Of a stretch of 64,000 nt of DNA, positions 10,839 through 23,195 are shown piece after piece (positions within the stretch are counted from its first letter, which is position 1; every line of letters begins with the position of its first letter). A model generated the notes under the pieces. It saw only the letters and a list, made by a program, of their open reading frames with translations, ran no database searches and was not told the DNA's origin. Source of the stretch: Cryptomeria japonica (Eukaryota > Streptophyta > Pinopsida > Cupressales > Cupressaceae); the NCBI RefSeq assembly GCF_030272615.1, contig NC_081405.1, positions 655,082,384-655,146,383 of the forward strand. Reading direction: 5' to 3'. A program made the translations under genes and the position numbers.

Positions 10839-11205
10839 TATGCCCCTCCCTTCAACACCCACAGTGTCTCCATGGGCCAAGGAATGTTTCCGTTTGCTGC
10901 CACGCTAGTTGTATAAGAAAATGGGCTCTACGCTGTGTTCTTGACGTCTCCGCTGACTCCAGTGGCCACTCCTTCTTGGTATTAAGTGGTTTATGTTGTC
11001 AATAGAGCTTTTCCTAGCCAGGGGCATTAGATTTGCTTCGTGAAATACCATGTTTCTCTAACTGAGATTTATTTTTTATTCATAGCATATTTTCTTTGGC
11101 TCTTTTTAGGAGGGCATGCTATGTTAATGGCTCTGCTGAGTTTGTATCTAATTACACAGCTTAAATGTCACTCAAGACTACAGGTTAGTTTAAAAGTGCA
11201 TTATT
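10839..11205 (+). pseudogene. 3' partial GLOX duplicate
   Basis: This aligns with 9928-10300, the last ~65 codons and 3' UTR of GLOX: CCCCTCCCTTCAACACCCAC, the VFL...PP...PVA region, and CTTTTCCTAGCCAGGGGCAT. It contains in-frame stops (for example TTGTATAAG where the gene encodes VAKE) and TGA replacing the last Val codon region. Similarity continues into the 3' UTR (ATGTTAATGG, AATTACACAGCTTAAATG). It has no promoter or 5' coding part. Confidence 0.88.
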
Positions 11206-12299
11206 GTATTAGATCTACAACCTGCACACTTAGATACTTTTTAGAAAATTGGCAACTGTAAAGCATTACAGGCACATGGAGAATAACAGTGGATAAGTCA
11301 AAAGTAAGTTTGATCAAGGCAGACCCAGTTAAGGATATATATGGGGTTATGTAGGGTTAAAATATGCAAAAGGAAAAGGATCCAAGGAAAAATGGACATC
11401 GCATGTTTGAGTCCTAAAAGATAGGATAAAAAGAAAATCTACAAATCAATTAGTTCTGGAAAACCATTCCATTATGATAGTCAAAAGTAGCCCTCTAAGA
11501 TCTAATATAGGAAATATAGACAGCACGTGCACTTCAAGATGATTCCCCTCATAATTTATAAAAATGCATGTTATCTACATTCCCACAAGCACAAACTTCT
11601 AGTTAGAAGAAGAACATAGCCTCACGCAAATACAACAAAGATTATAATGCTACACGTAGATAGGACTCCTATGAGCACATACCACGAAAAATATACAAAT
11701 GTGAGCTTGCTTGATATGGTAGAGTTATAAGAGATGCAAGTAGGAAAGGAAAAGAAACTATTAAAATACATTCGAATATCTAACAAGAATACTCAACATC
11801 AAGAAAATAGATTCAGACGAAAGATATTTGACTACCCATTGGTACTAGGGTGACAAGATGACTCTAGGTCAATATCAACAATAAAGTGGTATAGACCTTA
11901 CTCTACCAAAGCCGAGATGCTCAAAGTATAAATCTGATTAACAGATCCATGACTCATTGGCAATGTTATTTTCTAATATCTGCGACCCTCTCCTTGATGA
12001 TACTCTCCCTCCCTCATGAGGGTGTTGAGGTCCCTACAAACACTTGGTCACAAGAAAAATTCAGTTAGTCATATCTTAACAGTTTTATCAAATTCATAAT
12101 ATGCTACTAATTTAAATAACTCCATAAGTCATTTCCCTTATGATAGCAATTCATTCATAGAAGAATAAACAATTTCATAGATTAATTAGAACAAAGCATA
12201 ATAAGCCTTTTCTAAAATTAAGAAAGAGGTATGTAACAACTTCACTAAGGATGATATTGTGGGAAATCTAAGGATTTGGTTTAAATATGGAATTTGTAA
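11206..12299. other. intergenic, nothing recognised
   Basis: AT-rich sequence without sustained reading frames, repeats or known motifs that I could identify. Confidence 0.5.
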
Positions 12300-13430
12300 G
12301 ATGAACACTTTCTTGTGAACCACTTGGAAGAAAAATGCTTCAACTTTGGGACAGGCTTCGATCTATGGGAAAAGCTGGTCCCTCTCATTGTGTTTTGTGT
12401 AAGGTTTAAGAGGAGAATAACGACCACCTTTTCATACATTGTGATACTTCTTGGTAGCTTTGGTGTCACTTCCTCAATAAATGGGGTGTGTGTGATCACT
12501 CTAGAGAGTGTTGATAGTCTACTTGATGTTGGGAATCTCAAAGTTTTGAGTCCAAGCCTTCACTTGATTTGGGATACAATATTTGCTATAATTATTTAGA
12601 CAATTTGGTCTAAGAGAAACCATAGAATATTTAGAAAAGAAGGATGGTCTCTAGATAGGTTGTGGAATAGGATGGTTTGCGCCATTATTGAGTTGGGGAA
12701 CTCCCACAAAAAAAAGAGCTCGACTTTGAGGGATAACGAGGCTGGTTGGACCAATGCTTGGCCTAGCTATAGAGTCAATGTACATAGCAGTTAGACTATT
12801 AAGAGCATTGATAAGGCTTCTAAGTGGGTGTTATCTAAGTTTGGGGAGGCCAAGCTCAATTTTGATGGTGTCACTAAGAGGAATCCTAACAAAGCTAGTG
12901 GTGGGGGTGTTTTTAGGAATAACCTTGGTGTTCCCTTGCTTCTATATGCCAACAATATGGCCAAGGCTAAATCTTTAATCTAGGGCTTGATGATAGCTAG
13001 AGAGAAAGGATGGAGGAAGATGTGGATCAAAGAAGATTCAAAGTCAGTCATTGGAGCCTTGAAGGGAGGAAGAGTCAACAATTGGCATCTAGATGTGATA
13101 TTAGAGGTAGCGATGTTTCTTATTAGTAATATGGAAGAGGCTAGTATCTCTCACGTGGGCAAAGCTAGGAGTTCTATGGTGGATTTGGTTGCAAACTATG
13201 GCACTTGTTTGGGATTCAACTTTAATATGTACTCCAAGACTTGGGAGGGGGGTTTTCCTTTTGAAGTCTTCGTTTTGACTGAACATGATCTTATGACCGT
13301 GGCAACTAATCAATGTTTCTTCTTTCTTTACATCTTTTGACGCTCACCCCTCGAGCTATATTTTCTCTCCTTGGGTTATACCCTTTTTGTAACATGGTTC
13401 CTAGTCCCTTAATATAACCAGGATTTTTTT
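12300..13430 (+). pseudogene. LINE (non-LTR) retrotransposon 3' remnant
   Basis: Translation across several frames gives a zf-RVT-like segment (CVLCKV, then NNDHLFIHCDTSW and LWCHF, 12378-12470). This is followed by an RNase H-like domain typical of plant L1-type ORF2 ends: KLNFDGVTKRNPNKASGGG and VFRNNLGVPLLLYA (12850-12960), then KMWIKEDSKSVIGALKGG and ISHVGKARSSMVDLVANYG (13020-13205). Multiple stops and frameshifts interrupt it, including a TAG after AKSLI (12980). A T-rich run near 13424 follows. No reverse transcriptase core remains, so this is a 5'-truncated dead copy. Confidence 0.8.
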
Positions 13431-14664
13431 TTTAAATACCTTATTTTTAATATATTAGATTATAAATTTGTATTATATTTTAATATACTTTAACGTTTAA
13501 TCATATAATTTTTTTCTATCAATATTTCTAAATTGCATATTGTAAAAAACGTAATAATAATTTCTTCTTAAAAAAATTTAAATCGAAGGTTAACTTTTTT
13601 CATAATTATTACAACCTCCTACAACTAAAGTAATTAGTTAAAAGAGCTTATTAATGTTAGATGAATTGGTAAGTTTGATATCAGTTAGATAGAAATAGAA
13701 ATGAAATGGTTACTAGAATATATTTAAGTCAATTTTATACAAGTGTTGTGCATTCACCAAAAATTAATTTTAATATTATTTTATATATTGAAATTAATAA
13801 TCATATAATAATAAATTATGATTAAATAATTAATATATTTATTGAAATAAAATTTAACTTAAATGATCAACATATAAACTATTTGATGTGACTTAAATTC
13901 CTTTCTAACTACTTTATTCATAAATGATTATTTTTCTTTTTAAATATTACTATAAATAATTTATTTTAAAAATACTTATTTAATTCAAATTTAAACATAA
14001 TTACTTCATAATAAACACCAAAATTTGTTATAGAAGTAGTGCCAAAAATAAAGTTCAGAATGATAAAAATGTATAATTAATAATAAGAGAGAAGTTATAT
14101 TACTAACAATATAAAATGGAGTAACACTTCTAGTTTTCCATTGTGCCTCTCTAATTGTTCTACTCATTTCTCTAAAGAAACCATGTAATCTATCATTTCC
14201 GATATAAAAATAGAACCATGCTCTTGTATATGTAAACTATCATATATTAATTAATCATAGCTGGGATAAGATTTTATTATGCAACCAAATGATGAATGAC
14301 AAGTTTGTCATAATCATGATTAACATGTCTTCCACTATCGATGTCATCTAATGGACTCACTATAACATATGGAGTAGAGTATTAGATATTATAGAATTGA
14401 AAGATTCAAGTTATTTCTAATTTATTTTGTCTATACAACTTAAAAGTTGCTTTGATAATCATCTTTGAAGAGGTTTATAGCAAGATTGGAACACATAAAT
14501 GTCTAATGTGTCACTTCTGATGTTAGATATATTTTTAGGAGTTGAAAATATTGGTGTTTTAACATTTTAATTAGTTGTTTTCATAATTTTGAGTTAATAT
14601 ATTTAATCAGATTTATTTAAAACTACATCATAAAAATAAAAAAATTCAAATATACTTATGAATG
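13431..14664. other. AT-rich intergenic DNA
   Basis: Very AT-rich, with no open frame of note and no recognised element. It separates the LINE remnant from the tandem array upstream of the TNL gene. Confidence 0.5.
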
Positions 14665-15495
14665 TGTGGGTTCCTCTTTGTGAATTTTTTTCATCTTTAT
14701 CTACTTTGCTGACTATCTATATATCCCATAGAGTTTGGATTCACAAACATTATTAAAAGCTTAAAAAACAATTACAAATGATCAAATTTCTAAATCTCTC
14801 ACATTATTTACATACTTTTTTGTTTCCCCTTTGTTGCACCTTAGTTTTATGAGCTCTTCTATGTGAGTTTTTTTTGTCCTTATCTATTTTGATGACTATT
14901 TGTAGATGCCAGAGAGTGTTGGCTTCATAGACAGTAAAAGCTTAAAAAGCAATTACTAGTTATCAAATTTCTAAATATCTCTCACATTATTGGCATACTG
15001 TTTTTATTTCCCCTTTATTGCACCTTAGTTTTCTCAAGCTCTTCTTTGTGAGTTTTTTTCGTCCTTAACTACTTTTCTAACTATCCATAGATCCCATGGA
15101 CTATTTGGCTTTATAGACATTAAAAAAAGCTTAAAAGGCAATACTAGTGATCAAATTTTTAAATATCTCACATTATTGACATACTTTTTATTTCCTCTTT
15201 GTTGTACCCTAATTTTGTCGGGCTCTTCTTTGTGAGTTTTTTTCATCCTTAGCTACATTGCTAACTATCCCTAGATCCCACAAACTTTTTGGCTTCATAG
15301 ACATTATTAAAAACTTAAAAAGCAATCACTAGTTATCAAGTTTCTAAATCTCTCTCACATTATTGACATACATTTTTATTTCCCCTTTGTTACACCTTAC
15401 TTTTGTTGAAACTTTTTTATTAATTTTTTCATTCTTATCTACTTTGCTATTATTCATAGATCCCACAAACTATTTGATTTCATAACCATTATTAA
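14665..15495. repeat. ~185-bp tandem repeat, about 4.5 units
   Basis: Successive units share the order CTTTGTGAGTTTTTTTC, a TATCTACTTTGCTAACTAT-like stretch, ATCCCA, TTTGGCTTCATAGACATTA, CTTAAAAAGCAAT, TCAAATTTCTAAATCTCTCA, CACATTATTGACATAC and TTTCCCCTTTGTTGCACCTTA. The CTTAAAA landmark recurs at 14760, 14941, 15131 and 15314, giving spacings of 181, 190 and 183 bases. Units have diverged by many substitutions and small indels. The array ends about 365 bases before the TNL start. Confidence 0.85.
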
Positions 15496-15784
15496 AACCA
15501 TTCAACCACATCCAATCTTTCGAAATTCCTTCCCCAATTCCATGGTGGATCCAGTTTCCCAAATTGTTAAAAGGTTTGTCTCACTTCAACAGAACTGATC
15601 AATAACGACAACAAATAAACCATTGGTCTCCCCGTCCTTTTCCGGACTATCCTATGCTAGTGCTTTGCTCTTTCCGCTCTGTAGGCTGTCCCTTCTTATC
15701 GTTTTCCAGTACCATGCTTCTGCGCTTCTCCCACGCTGTTTCCCACTCAAGTCACATCCACTCCATCGACGCGCATTCTTCTCA

Positions 15785-15792
15785 TTTATAAA
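15785..15792 (+). promoter_or_regulatory. possible TNL TATA box
   Basis: TTTATAAA sits 76 bases before the first ATG and 97 before the second. It is the only TATA-like element in a suitable position in this locally less AT-rich stretch. The start site is not known. Confidence 0.4.
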
Positions 15793-15860
15793 CAGCTTGA
15801 GAACTTCTGGCTTTCCACAACTTCCCTGCTTTCATTGCTTTTCTGCTTTTATTTCTAGAT

Positions 15861-18800
15861 ATGTCTTGTCGAGTCGAGTCCATGGCATCTACTTCTACCT
15901 CTGATTGCCAATCAGAGATTGAGACTACAAATGCTTTTGATGAAATTGCACCACCATCTACGTCTGCATCTGCAACATCCTCATCAACAATAAAGAAGCC
16001 GCCCTGTTCTGTATTTATCAATCATCGGGGCCCTGATGTGAAGGAGACGTTGGCCAAAGCTATTTACCATGCCCTTTATGTCAGGGGTATCGCAGCTTTT
16101 CTTGATTCCGAGGAGCTTGACTTGGGAGACAAAATCCCTGCAGCGTTACAAAAGGAAATGAGTAGTGCTTCCCTTCATGTAGCAATTTTCTCCACCGGCT
16201 ATGCAGACTCGCCCTGGTGTCTTGCGGAGCTTTCCTTTATGCTCACAACTGGCACACCTATTATTCCTGTTTTCTACCGTGTTGAACCCACCGATCTGCG
16301 ATGGGTGGAGAAAGGAAAATATGCTGATGCCTTTTCTAAGCATCAAGAAAAGGATAGATACAGCCCAGAAAAGATCAAGGAATGGAAAGAGGCACTGCAG
16401 GAGGTCTCATATTACAAGGGTGAAATCATCAATACCAATGAGTAAGCAACACTTGATTTCTCCTACACTTGTTTATCATGCCTTGACATTTTTTATGCAA
16501 CACATATTTTCTATATATTTAAGTTTGATATAATCCTCATTGTTTGCATGGTTACAGAAGAATGTGGATTTCATCAAATTCATACTACTTTTCCATCTCT
16601 TTTATTTTGTTAGCAAGATTTTTTTTTTAATGAGGAAGTGTTTTTTTTTCAAATTATGACAATGTTATCATAATTCAATTGTATTAATTTTTTATCAAAT
16701 TTATTGATTTATATTTCATAAGTAGTTGCTCATAAGAATTCATCTCTCATAAAAATGAATGGTCTACTTAGCACTCATAACATCTAAGTGATTTTCATAG
16801 AGGTGAAGCATTGGAATTTTCTAGGAGGTCACAAAACCCACTATATGCAGCTAAATCTTGATAGAAATACTACAATTTGACTTGATATGAAAAAATACCT
16901 CACATTTTTTATCAATTGGTGAACTAAAGAGACTCTACAATGAATAATGACTGATAAGACACAACACTTTCTAAAGGTTTTTTGAATGGGATAGCAAGCT
17001 AAATGAGCTTGATCTTGGGGAAACTTCATATTAAATATATTTAAATTGGAGTATACTGGAATGGGTGACTTCCAAAGAAGTCCCAATGCTTCATCAATAG
17101 ATGAAATGAGTATAAAATTCACACTACTAAAAAAATATGGGTCAATGAATTTGACTAAAAAATTAGACTATTGAATCTTGATAACAATATTATATTAGTA
17201 TTTTCTTTATTAAATAAAGATTTTATAATTTTTATAGTCTCAAATTAATATTTTAAAAATTTATTGGAGGTAGTACAAAATTTTGTTAAAGATTAATATA
17301 TTTGTAAATTTTAATTTTTTTTTCTTAATGTAATTCACTTTCTCTCAATATTTATAGTTCATCTTATAAATAATTTCACATAAAAATTGATTATTATTTT
17401 TTGAAGTTTATTTTAATTTTTTTAAATAAATGTTTCACATATATGCAGTGAGGAACGAGAAAAGTTGAAGAATGTTGTAAATCGGGTATTGAAAATGATG
17501 AAAGAATCATTAAGTGTAGAAAAATATCCTGTGGGTCTAGAAAATGCGGTGATGAATCTTGAAAAATTTGTACAGGAATCTGGAAACGAGAGAAGTAAAG
17601 TTCAAATTATTGGAATTTGGGGCATGGGTGGTGCTGGAAAAACCACACTTGCAAAAAAGTTTTATAATGAAAAGTGTTCCAATGTTGATAGTTCTAGTTT
17701 TGTTCATAATATTAGAAACGCTGCAGCAAAAAATGAGTTGCATAAAAAACAAAAAATTTTGTTGAAGGACCTTGGTGTTGCCAATATACCAGATTTTGAT
17801 GATATAGAAAAAGGTATGGAGATTCTCTCTAGCCGATTGAGATCTATTTGTGTACTTATCATCTTGGATGATGTGGATTCTCTAACTCAATTAGATGCTT
17901 TGCTACCCATGAAAGATAGCCTTAAACGAGATAGTTTGATCCTTGTTACAACACGGGAAAGCGAAGTCCTTAAACATTGGAGCATCTCTTCCATTTATAA
18001 AATAGAACCAATGGATCCTATTTATGCCAAAGAACTTTTTTGCTGGCATGCATTTTTACAACCCTCTCCAAGCTCAGGATTTGAAGAACTTGCTACAAAG
18101 TTCACAAAATCTTGCAATGGACTTCCTTTGTCTTTAAAGGTACTTGGAAGTCAGCTTTATTGCCACTCTAGCAAAGAAGTTTGGGAAGATCTATGGAATA
18201 AGATCTCTAAAATATTGCCTCGTGATATAAAAAATAAGCTGCGAGTGAGCTATGATGCATTAGATGATGAAGAGAAACAAATGTTCTTAGATGTGGCTTG
18301 TTTTTTTATTGGAGAAGATTACATGAAAGCTATTGTCGTATGGCAAGAATCAGACTGGAGTGGTTTGTACAGCTGGGAAAGACTTGTGAATAAATGTCTT
18401 GTCGAACTTGACAATGACAATTGTATAAAAATGCATGACCACCTAAGAGATTTAGGAAGGGAAATTGCAAATACTCAATCACCATGCCGTCTATGGTCTC
18501 CGAATCAGATTACAACCATTCAGAAACAAGACCAGGTAATGCTTTCTTATAGAAATCATGGCATATAAATTTATATGTCTAACGTCTTATATTTTAAGTC
18601 TATTGATTTTGCCTTTTTCTAATCCAGATTCGAGGAATGATATTGAATGCTGCAAATAAGGAGGTGCATAAACTTCCTGATTTCCTCTTAAATACAAGAG
18701 GACCTTTCCTTTGTTTTCCCTCAAGAACAACAAGACCTTTCTCTCTTGAAATAAAAGTATTTTTGTTTGAAGGGGACCACAGGGACAAATTACCCATTGC

Positions 18801-20731
18801 CAAGTTTTCAAGAAAGTTGGCGTGGCTTAGCTGTACTGAAATTGCTGATAGAAATCTTCCTTTAAGAGTTTTAGAATTACATGATTGTGGGAAGTTAAAA
18901 GGCTTGTGGAAGGATGGGCCGGAAGTAAGTAACTTTGCTCTACCGTTTACGTTCCAATCTATAATTTGAAATTGAATTAGTAATTGCTCTATATTTTTCC
19001 CTGTAACCAAATTGAAAAATCGTTGCAGGCTCCGAAGCAGTTAAGAGTGTTGATTGTCGATCATTGCTCTAAATTACGTAGAATTCCAAAGTCCATAAAA
19101 CTCCTCAAGAATTTGAAACAGATGTCCCTGATTAGGTCCGACAACTTAAAGGGTCTTCCAGAGCAATTTTGTTGTCTTGAATCGCTGGAGCATCTGCAGT
19201 TAGTATGGTGTAGAAACCTATCCTCTCTGCCTGGATGCTTTGGTGAATTGAGAAACCTTCGACATCTAAATTTGAGTTATTCTTTGGAATTGAGGATGTT
19301 GCCGGATTCATTTAAACAGCTGAAGTTGCTGCAGCATCTTAATTTATCTGGGTGTTCTAGGCTGGCTATACAACGAGACATCATGGAAAACATGACAAAG
19401 TTGGAGTATTTGAATTTCAATGGTTGTGGCGACTTGAAAGAGTTGCCTACTCACATCACAAATCAGATCAACTTGAGGGAGCTATATTCAGAGTGTCACT
19501 CTTTAAGGAAGCTCCCAATGGACATTGGTCAACTCAGCAAGTTGAGAGTGATGAAGATTGCATCACAAGTATTACCGGAGTCTTTCTGGGATCTCAATCA
19601 TTAAGAGCATTTGTTATTACAAAATTTAGAAGTGGAGTGTTCACCATTATCATTTAAGCAACTGATTGATCTTCAAACTCTGGAAATTGGCTGTTCCCAA
19701 CTCAGGGTATTGGATTTTGGGAGGGGGCCATCTACTTCTCCGTTGTGCCACCTAGAGAAGATAATTCTATTCAAGACAGAAGTGGAGAAGATTTCAATTT
19801 TTGAAGAATGTTGTCCACACCTGAAAATTTTTACAGTTCGGGTCAGTTCCCGTTTAAGGGAGGTCGACGCCCTACCAACAACAGTGGAGAAAATAGAAAT
19901 TGAGGACTGTCCAGAATTAGATACGCTTCCAAGTTTTTCAAAATCAGCTTCTCTGAAAGTACTTAAACTAAGAAAGTGCAACAAAATGGACAAGATAGAA
20001 GGTTTACAGCACTGCTCAGCATTGCAGGAGTTGGTGGTAGAAAATATTTGCTGGGGGGTGCCGGTTGTAGAGAGTTTGCAAATCCTAGGAAAGAAAAGAG
20101 CAGCTCTTGAGCCTTCCACTCCAAAGATAGAGGTAATAACTGTTTTTAGAAATAAAGAATTCTAATTATTTTCATCATTTATGTTGCATTATGCTTAATT
20201 TTACTATGTGGTCAGAAACAGAAGTGGCCAGGAGAAATAATAATATGTGCAAAAGCAGTCCCTGGTACGGGGTCAATTTTAAACGCTCCGGACTTTCCCA
20301 ATCTCTCTGTCCTCTCCTTTGTGAACAAGGACGTCCCTTATGTGAATTCTCCTAACAGATGCTTGTGGGATGCCCCCTTGGTGGATTCCCGGTTCCCTCC
20401 CTTAACAGTGGAAGCGCGAGGAAAGTGTTCGTTGGACAATGAGAATACCACAATGCTATGTTTAGTTATCAATTGTGTCTCTCAAAGTATGACATTGGAG
20501 ATCGAGCGAAGGCAGCCTGAAAGGTTTTGGCAACATGCAGTTGAGATGGAACAGGGTAAATGGATATGGATAGGTGTCTTCTCACCCATAAGGTCTGGAG
20601 AGAAATTCTGCATGTGGGATTCCTGCATCTCTTCTTCAACTCAACGCAGTAAAGTGGAAACGGGATTGCTATTGAAGGGAGAAGAATCTAATGTTGTGGA
20701 GGCTTTCAACCGCATAGTAGCACGTCTGTGA
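15861..20731 (+). CDS. TIR-NBS-LRR immune receptor gene, interrupted by one stop codon
   Basis: Five exons fit splice consensus: 15861-16441, 17449-18535, 18628-18924, 19029-20132, 20216-20731, with frame kept at every junction. Exon 1 encodes a TIR domain (SVFINHRGPDVKETL, residues 50-190) with the conserved Glu123 in SPWCLAEL expected for NADase activity. Exon 2 encodes NB-ARC: P-loop GMGGAGKTTL (~252), kinase-2 LIILDDVD (~332), ILVTTRE, GLPLSLKVLG (~418), MHD in KMHDHLRDLG (~522). Exons 3-4 encode LRRs, and exon 5 a post-LRR domain ending at 20731. The alternative start at 15882 (CCATGGC, MASTSTS) has the better context. Codon 847 is TAA (19602-19604), with the frame continuing unchanged afterwards, so the product would be 846 residues rather than about 1193. 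TNLs sense pathogen effectors inside the cell and trigger defence. No partner or effector can be inferred. Confidence 0.88.
19602..19604 (+). other. premature in-frame TAA in TNL exon 4
   Basis: The reading frame runs ...SFWDLNH, TAA, EHLLLQNLEVE... with no frame change, and LRR-type sequence continues on both sides. A single T-to-A change from TTA (Leu) would explain it. Everything else in the gene (splice sites, all motifs) looks intact, so this is either a very young pseudogene or null allele, or a sequencing error. Confidence 0.85.
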
Positions 20732-22375
20732 AATTGATATTATTGTGAAATAAATTGACACTTTTAGTAATTAATATTATTATAGAAGTAAAAGCCAATA
20801 ATTGAAAATTTGCTTTATTCATGGACATAATTTGGAAGACCAGGAATCCAAATTTGAAGGCCCATTTTGTTGTTTGGAGGACGTTTAAGGTTTATCTTCA
20901 AAGAAACATCCAGTTCACTGCTTGGGAGGTGTGGTTTCTAAGTTCATAGTTCCAGTTTGCTGCTACGAAGTGCAAAATCAAAGTGTGTATATTCAGACCG
21001 TATGGGTATGCTTGTATTGTCATTTTGAGGCCATTTGGTCATCTGGGTATTGTTGATATTGATCATATATTGATGTCCACACTCTATTAAATCTGAAAGT
21101 TATTTCCATTAGATCGTATGGGTATGCTTGTATTGTCATTTTGAGGACATTTGGCCATCTGGGTATTGTCGATATTGATCATATATCGATGTCCACACTC
21201 TGTATTTAATCTGAAAGTTATCTCCATTTCTGCATATTTTAAATATTGAGCATTTGGGTGTCATTCTCTTTATATCATTGTTGCAAAAATTATCTATTGC
21301 ATTATCTATTTCTGTATTGTGGTTTATCTTCCAAAACTTCATAATGAGCATTCGGAATACAAACACAAATCAGAAAATTCAGAAACGAGGGTGTATGTTA
21401 CAAGTACATCTAGAGTATATTGACCAATGACTTAGAGAATACAGTTAGCAATAATGGCTTTAACTTTGGCCTGGGATGCGTTGGTACTGGTTCTTGAATG
21501 TCGGTGCAATTTAGTGCATTTTTTATTACCAATTTGTTTGCTTAGTTAAAAATGCATGTTCTGAAAATCCATTACACATACATATGTATCCATGTGTTTG
21601 ACCCTATATTTTGCATACATTCTATTTGGAATCAAGATATATTTGTCTGTCATTGCTTTTGAATCTTTGTCCCAGAAGTTAAGTGTGTAGCAATGTAAAT
21701 CAAAATTGTAAAATTCCGGTATGTGCACATCACATACACCTGACCCTGATATAGCTTGATTTAGAAAATGGCATATCTGTTTGCTTACGCACACCTCCTA
21801 GCGATTATGAAATTTTCAGTTTATATTCTAGTATGTATTTTAGTGATCCGTTTGTAAGATACAGTCAATGAATATTGAATTGGGGTTAATCAACTTCTCT
21901 TAAACTACTTCACTTCGTTTCTGGCAATGGGCTTTCTTTTTGTGTATCTACATTAAGGGATTGACACTAAAGATCCTTTGGTAAGAACTATTCTATATGA
22001 TTTTTTTGGAACAGTTATAAAAAGTAAGGTGATATAAACTATGTTGCATGTGTAGGTACAATTGCTTGGAAAGGTCATGAATACTTAGAGAATGCATACC
22101 TAAGATGAAGTCAGCTGCTTCAATGGAGATCAGGAATAGGTCTGAATTCAACATGGGAGAGTTAGACAAAGGGTCAATCTTTAATGGCAGCGATCAAAGG
22201 CAGTGATTAAAGTCTCCAAACAATATTCATGAAGGAGATTAATAAGCAGAGATTTATATAAATGACAGATTTCAAAGGACAACAATCAAGTAAAAGATTA
22301 ACAAAGGAAGCAACGATTCTATGATCAAATATAGAAATACAACTAATGATTAAGATTGAAGCGATTTCTCTAAAT
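20732..22375. other. intergenic DNA downstream of TNL
   Basis: This holds a two-copy direct repeat at 20999-21230 and otherwise AT-rich sequence. No gene, RNA or mobile element was recognised. Confidence 0.5.
20999..21230. repeat. 116-bp direct tandem duplication
   Basis: Two consecutive units begin CGTATGGGTATGCTTG (20999 and 21115) and run through TTGATATTGATCATATAT...ATCTGAAAGTTAT. They differ at about ten positions by eye. The duplication lies just 3' of the TNL gene. Confidence 0.9.
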
Positions 22376-23195
22376 TATAATGTCTCCAAATTATAAATAC
22401 CAAAAAAAAATTCTAGATCACAATTCTTAATTGAAACAAGGTAGGGTTAGAGATACCTTTCCAAATTATAAATACCAAAAAAAATTTCTAGATCACAATT
22501 CTTAATTGAAAAAAGGTAGGGTTAGAGATACCTTTCATTTTGATTGAGACCCTACAAACAAGTTAGAAATCATTCATAATCATAATTTATAAAATAGATC
22601 TCTTTAATTAGAAAACAACAAGAACATATATTAAAAGTATAGATCTAATCACAAGATTGCTTAAATCATTTTGGGAAGCATCGACCATAGAAGAGCTAAG
22701 ATAGGGTGACTCGATGGGTTGTTGTAGAGATCCTCTACCCAAGGCCCAAGAATGGACCTTATCCCCCTTGGCCTCATGTGGCCCGCAACATCCATATGAG
22801 GTGTAATACCTAGTGAGGTGTCCTATAGCCGTTCCCCTCAATCTTGCCACCCCTATCCTACTTTTCATGATTGAGCTTTCTTAATGCATTCATTTACCAT
22901 GATAGAGAGCACAAGGAGCATTCACAATAGGGTGCCCTAGAAGTTCATCCTTTCTAAGCCCAAAGGCAATACCCTTTGTACCCCTTTGGCATCATGAGAC
23001 TCCTCGGCCATATACCATGAGGTGGAATACCTAGAAGATAACCCCAACACTATTCCCCTACTTGAAATCCTCTATCCCTCTATCATGGTTGGGAAACATT
23101 CAGAATACATGTAGGTATACATTTTTCATGAAATAAACCAATTGCAAAATATTACTAATCAGAATTATATTTATTATAATAGATATGAGCAATCA
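22376..23195 (-). repeat. left LTR of the split element
   Basis: This aligns with 35170-35900 from TGTC(T/C)CCAAATTATA through GGTAGGGTTAGA, TTCCTCGG(C/T)CATATACCATG and TTTTTCATGAAATAAACCA. It carries an extra internal tandem duplication (22386-22540, unit about 77 bp) that the other LTR lacks. The right edge could instead extend to about 23400, where a purine-rich minus-strand run (AAAAAAGGAAGCAAAA) would serve as polypurine tract. Confidence 0.7.

Noticed and set aside
16841-17122. Minus-strand frame of 93 codons in TNL intron 1
   Set aside because: It lies in an intron with good splice sites and shows no recognisable domain.
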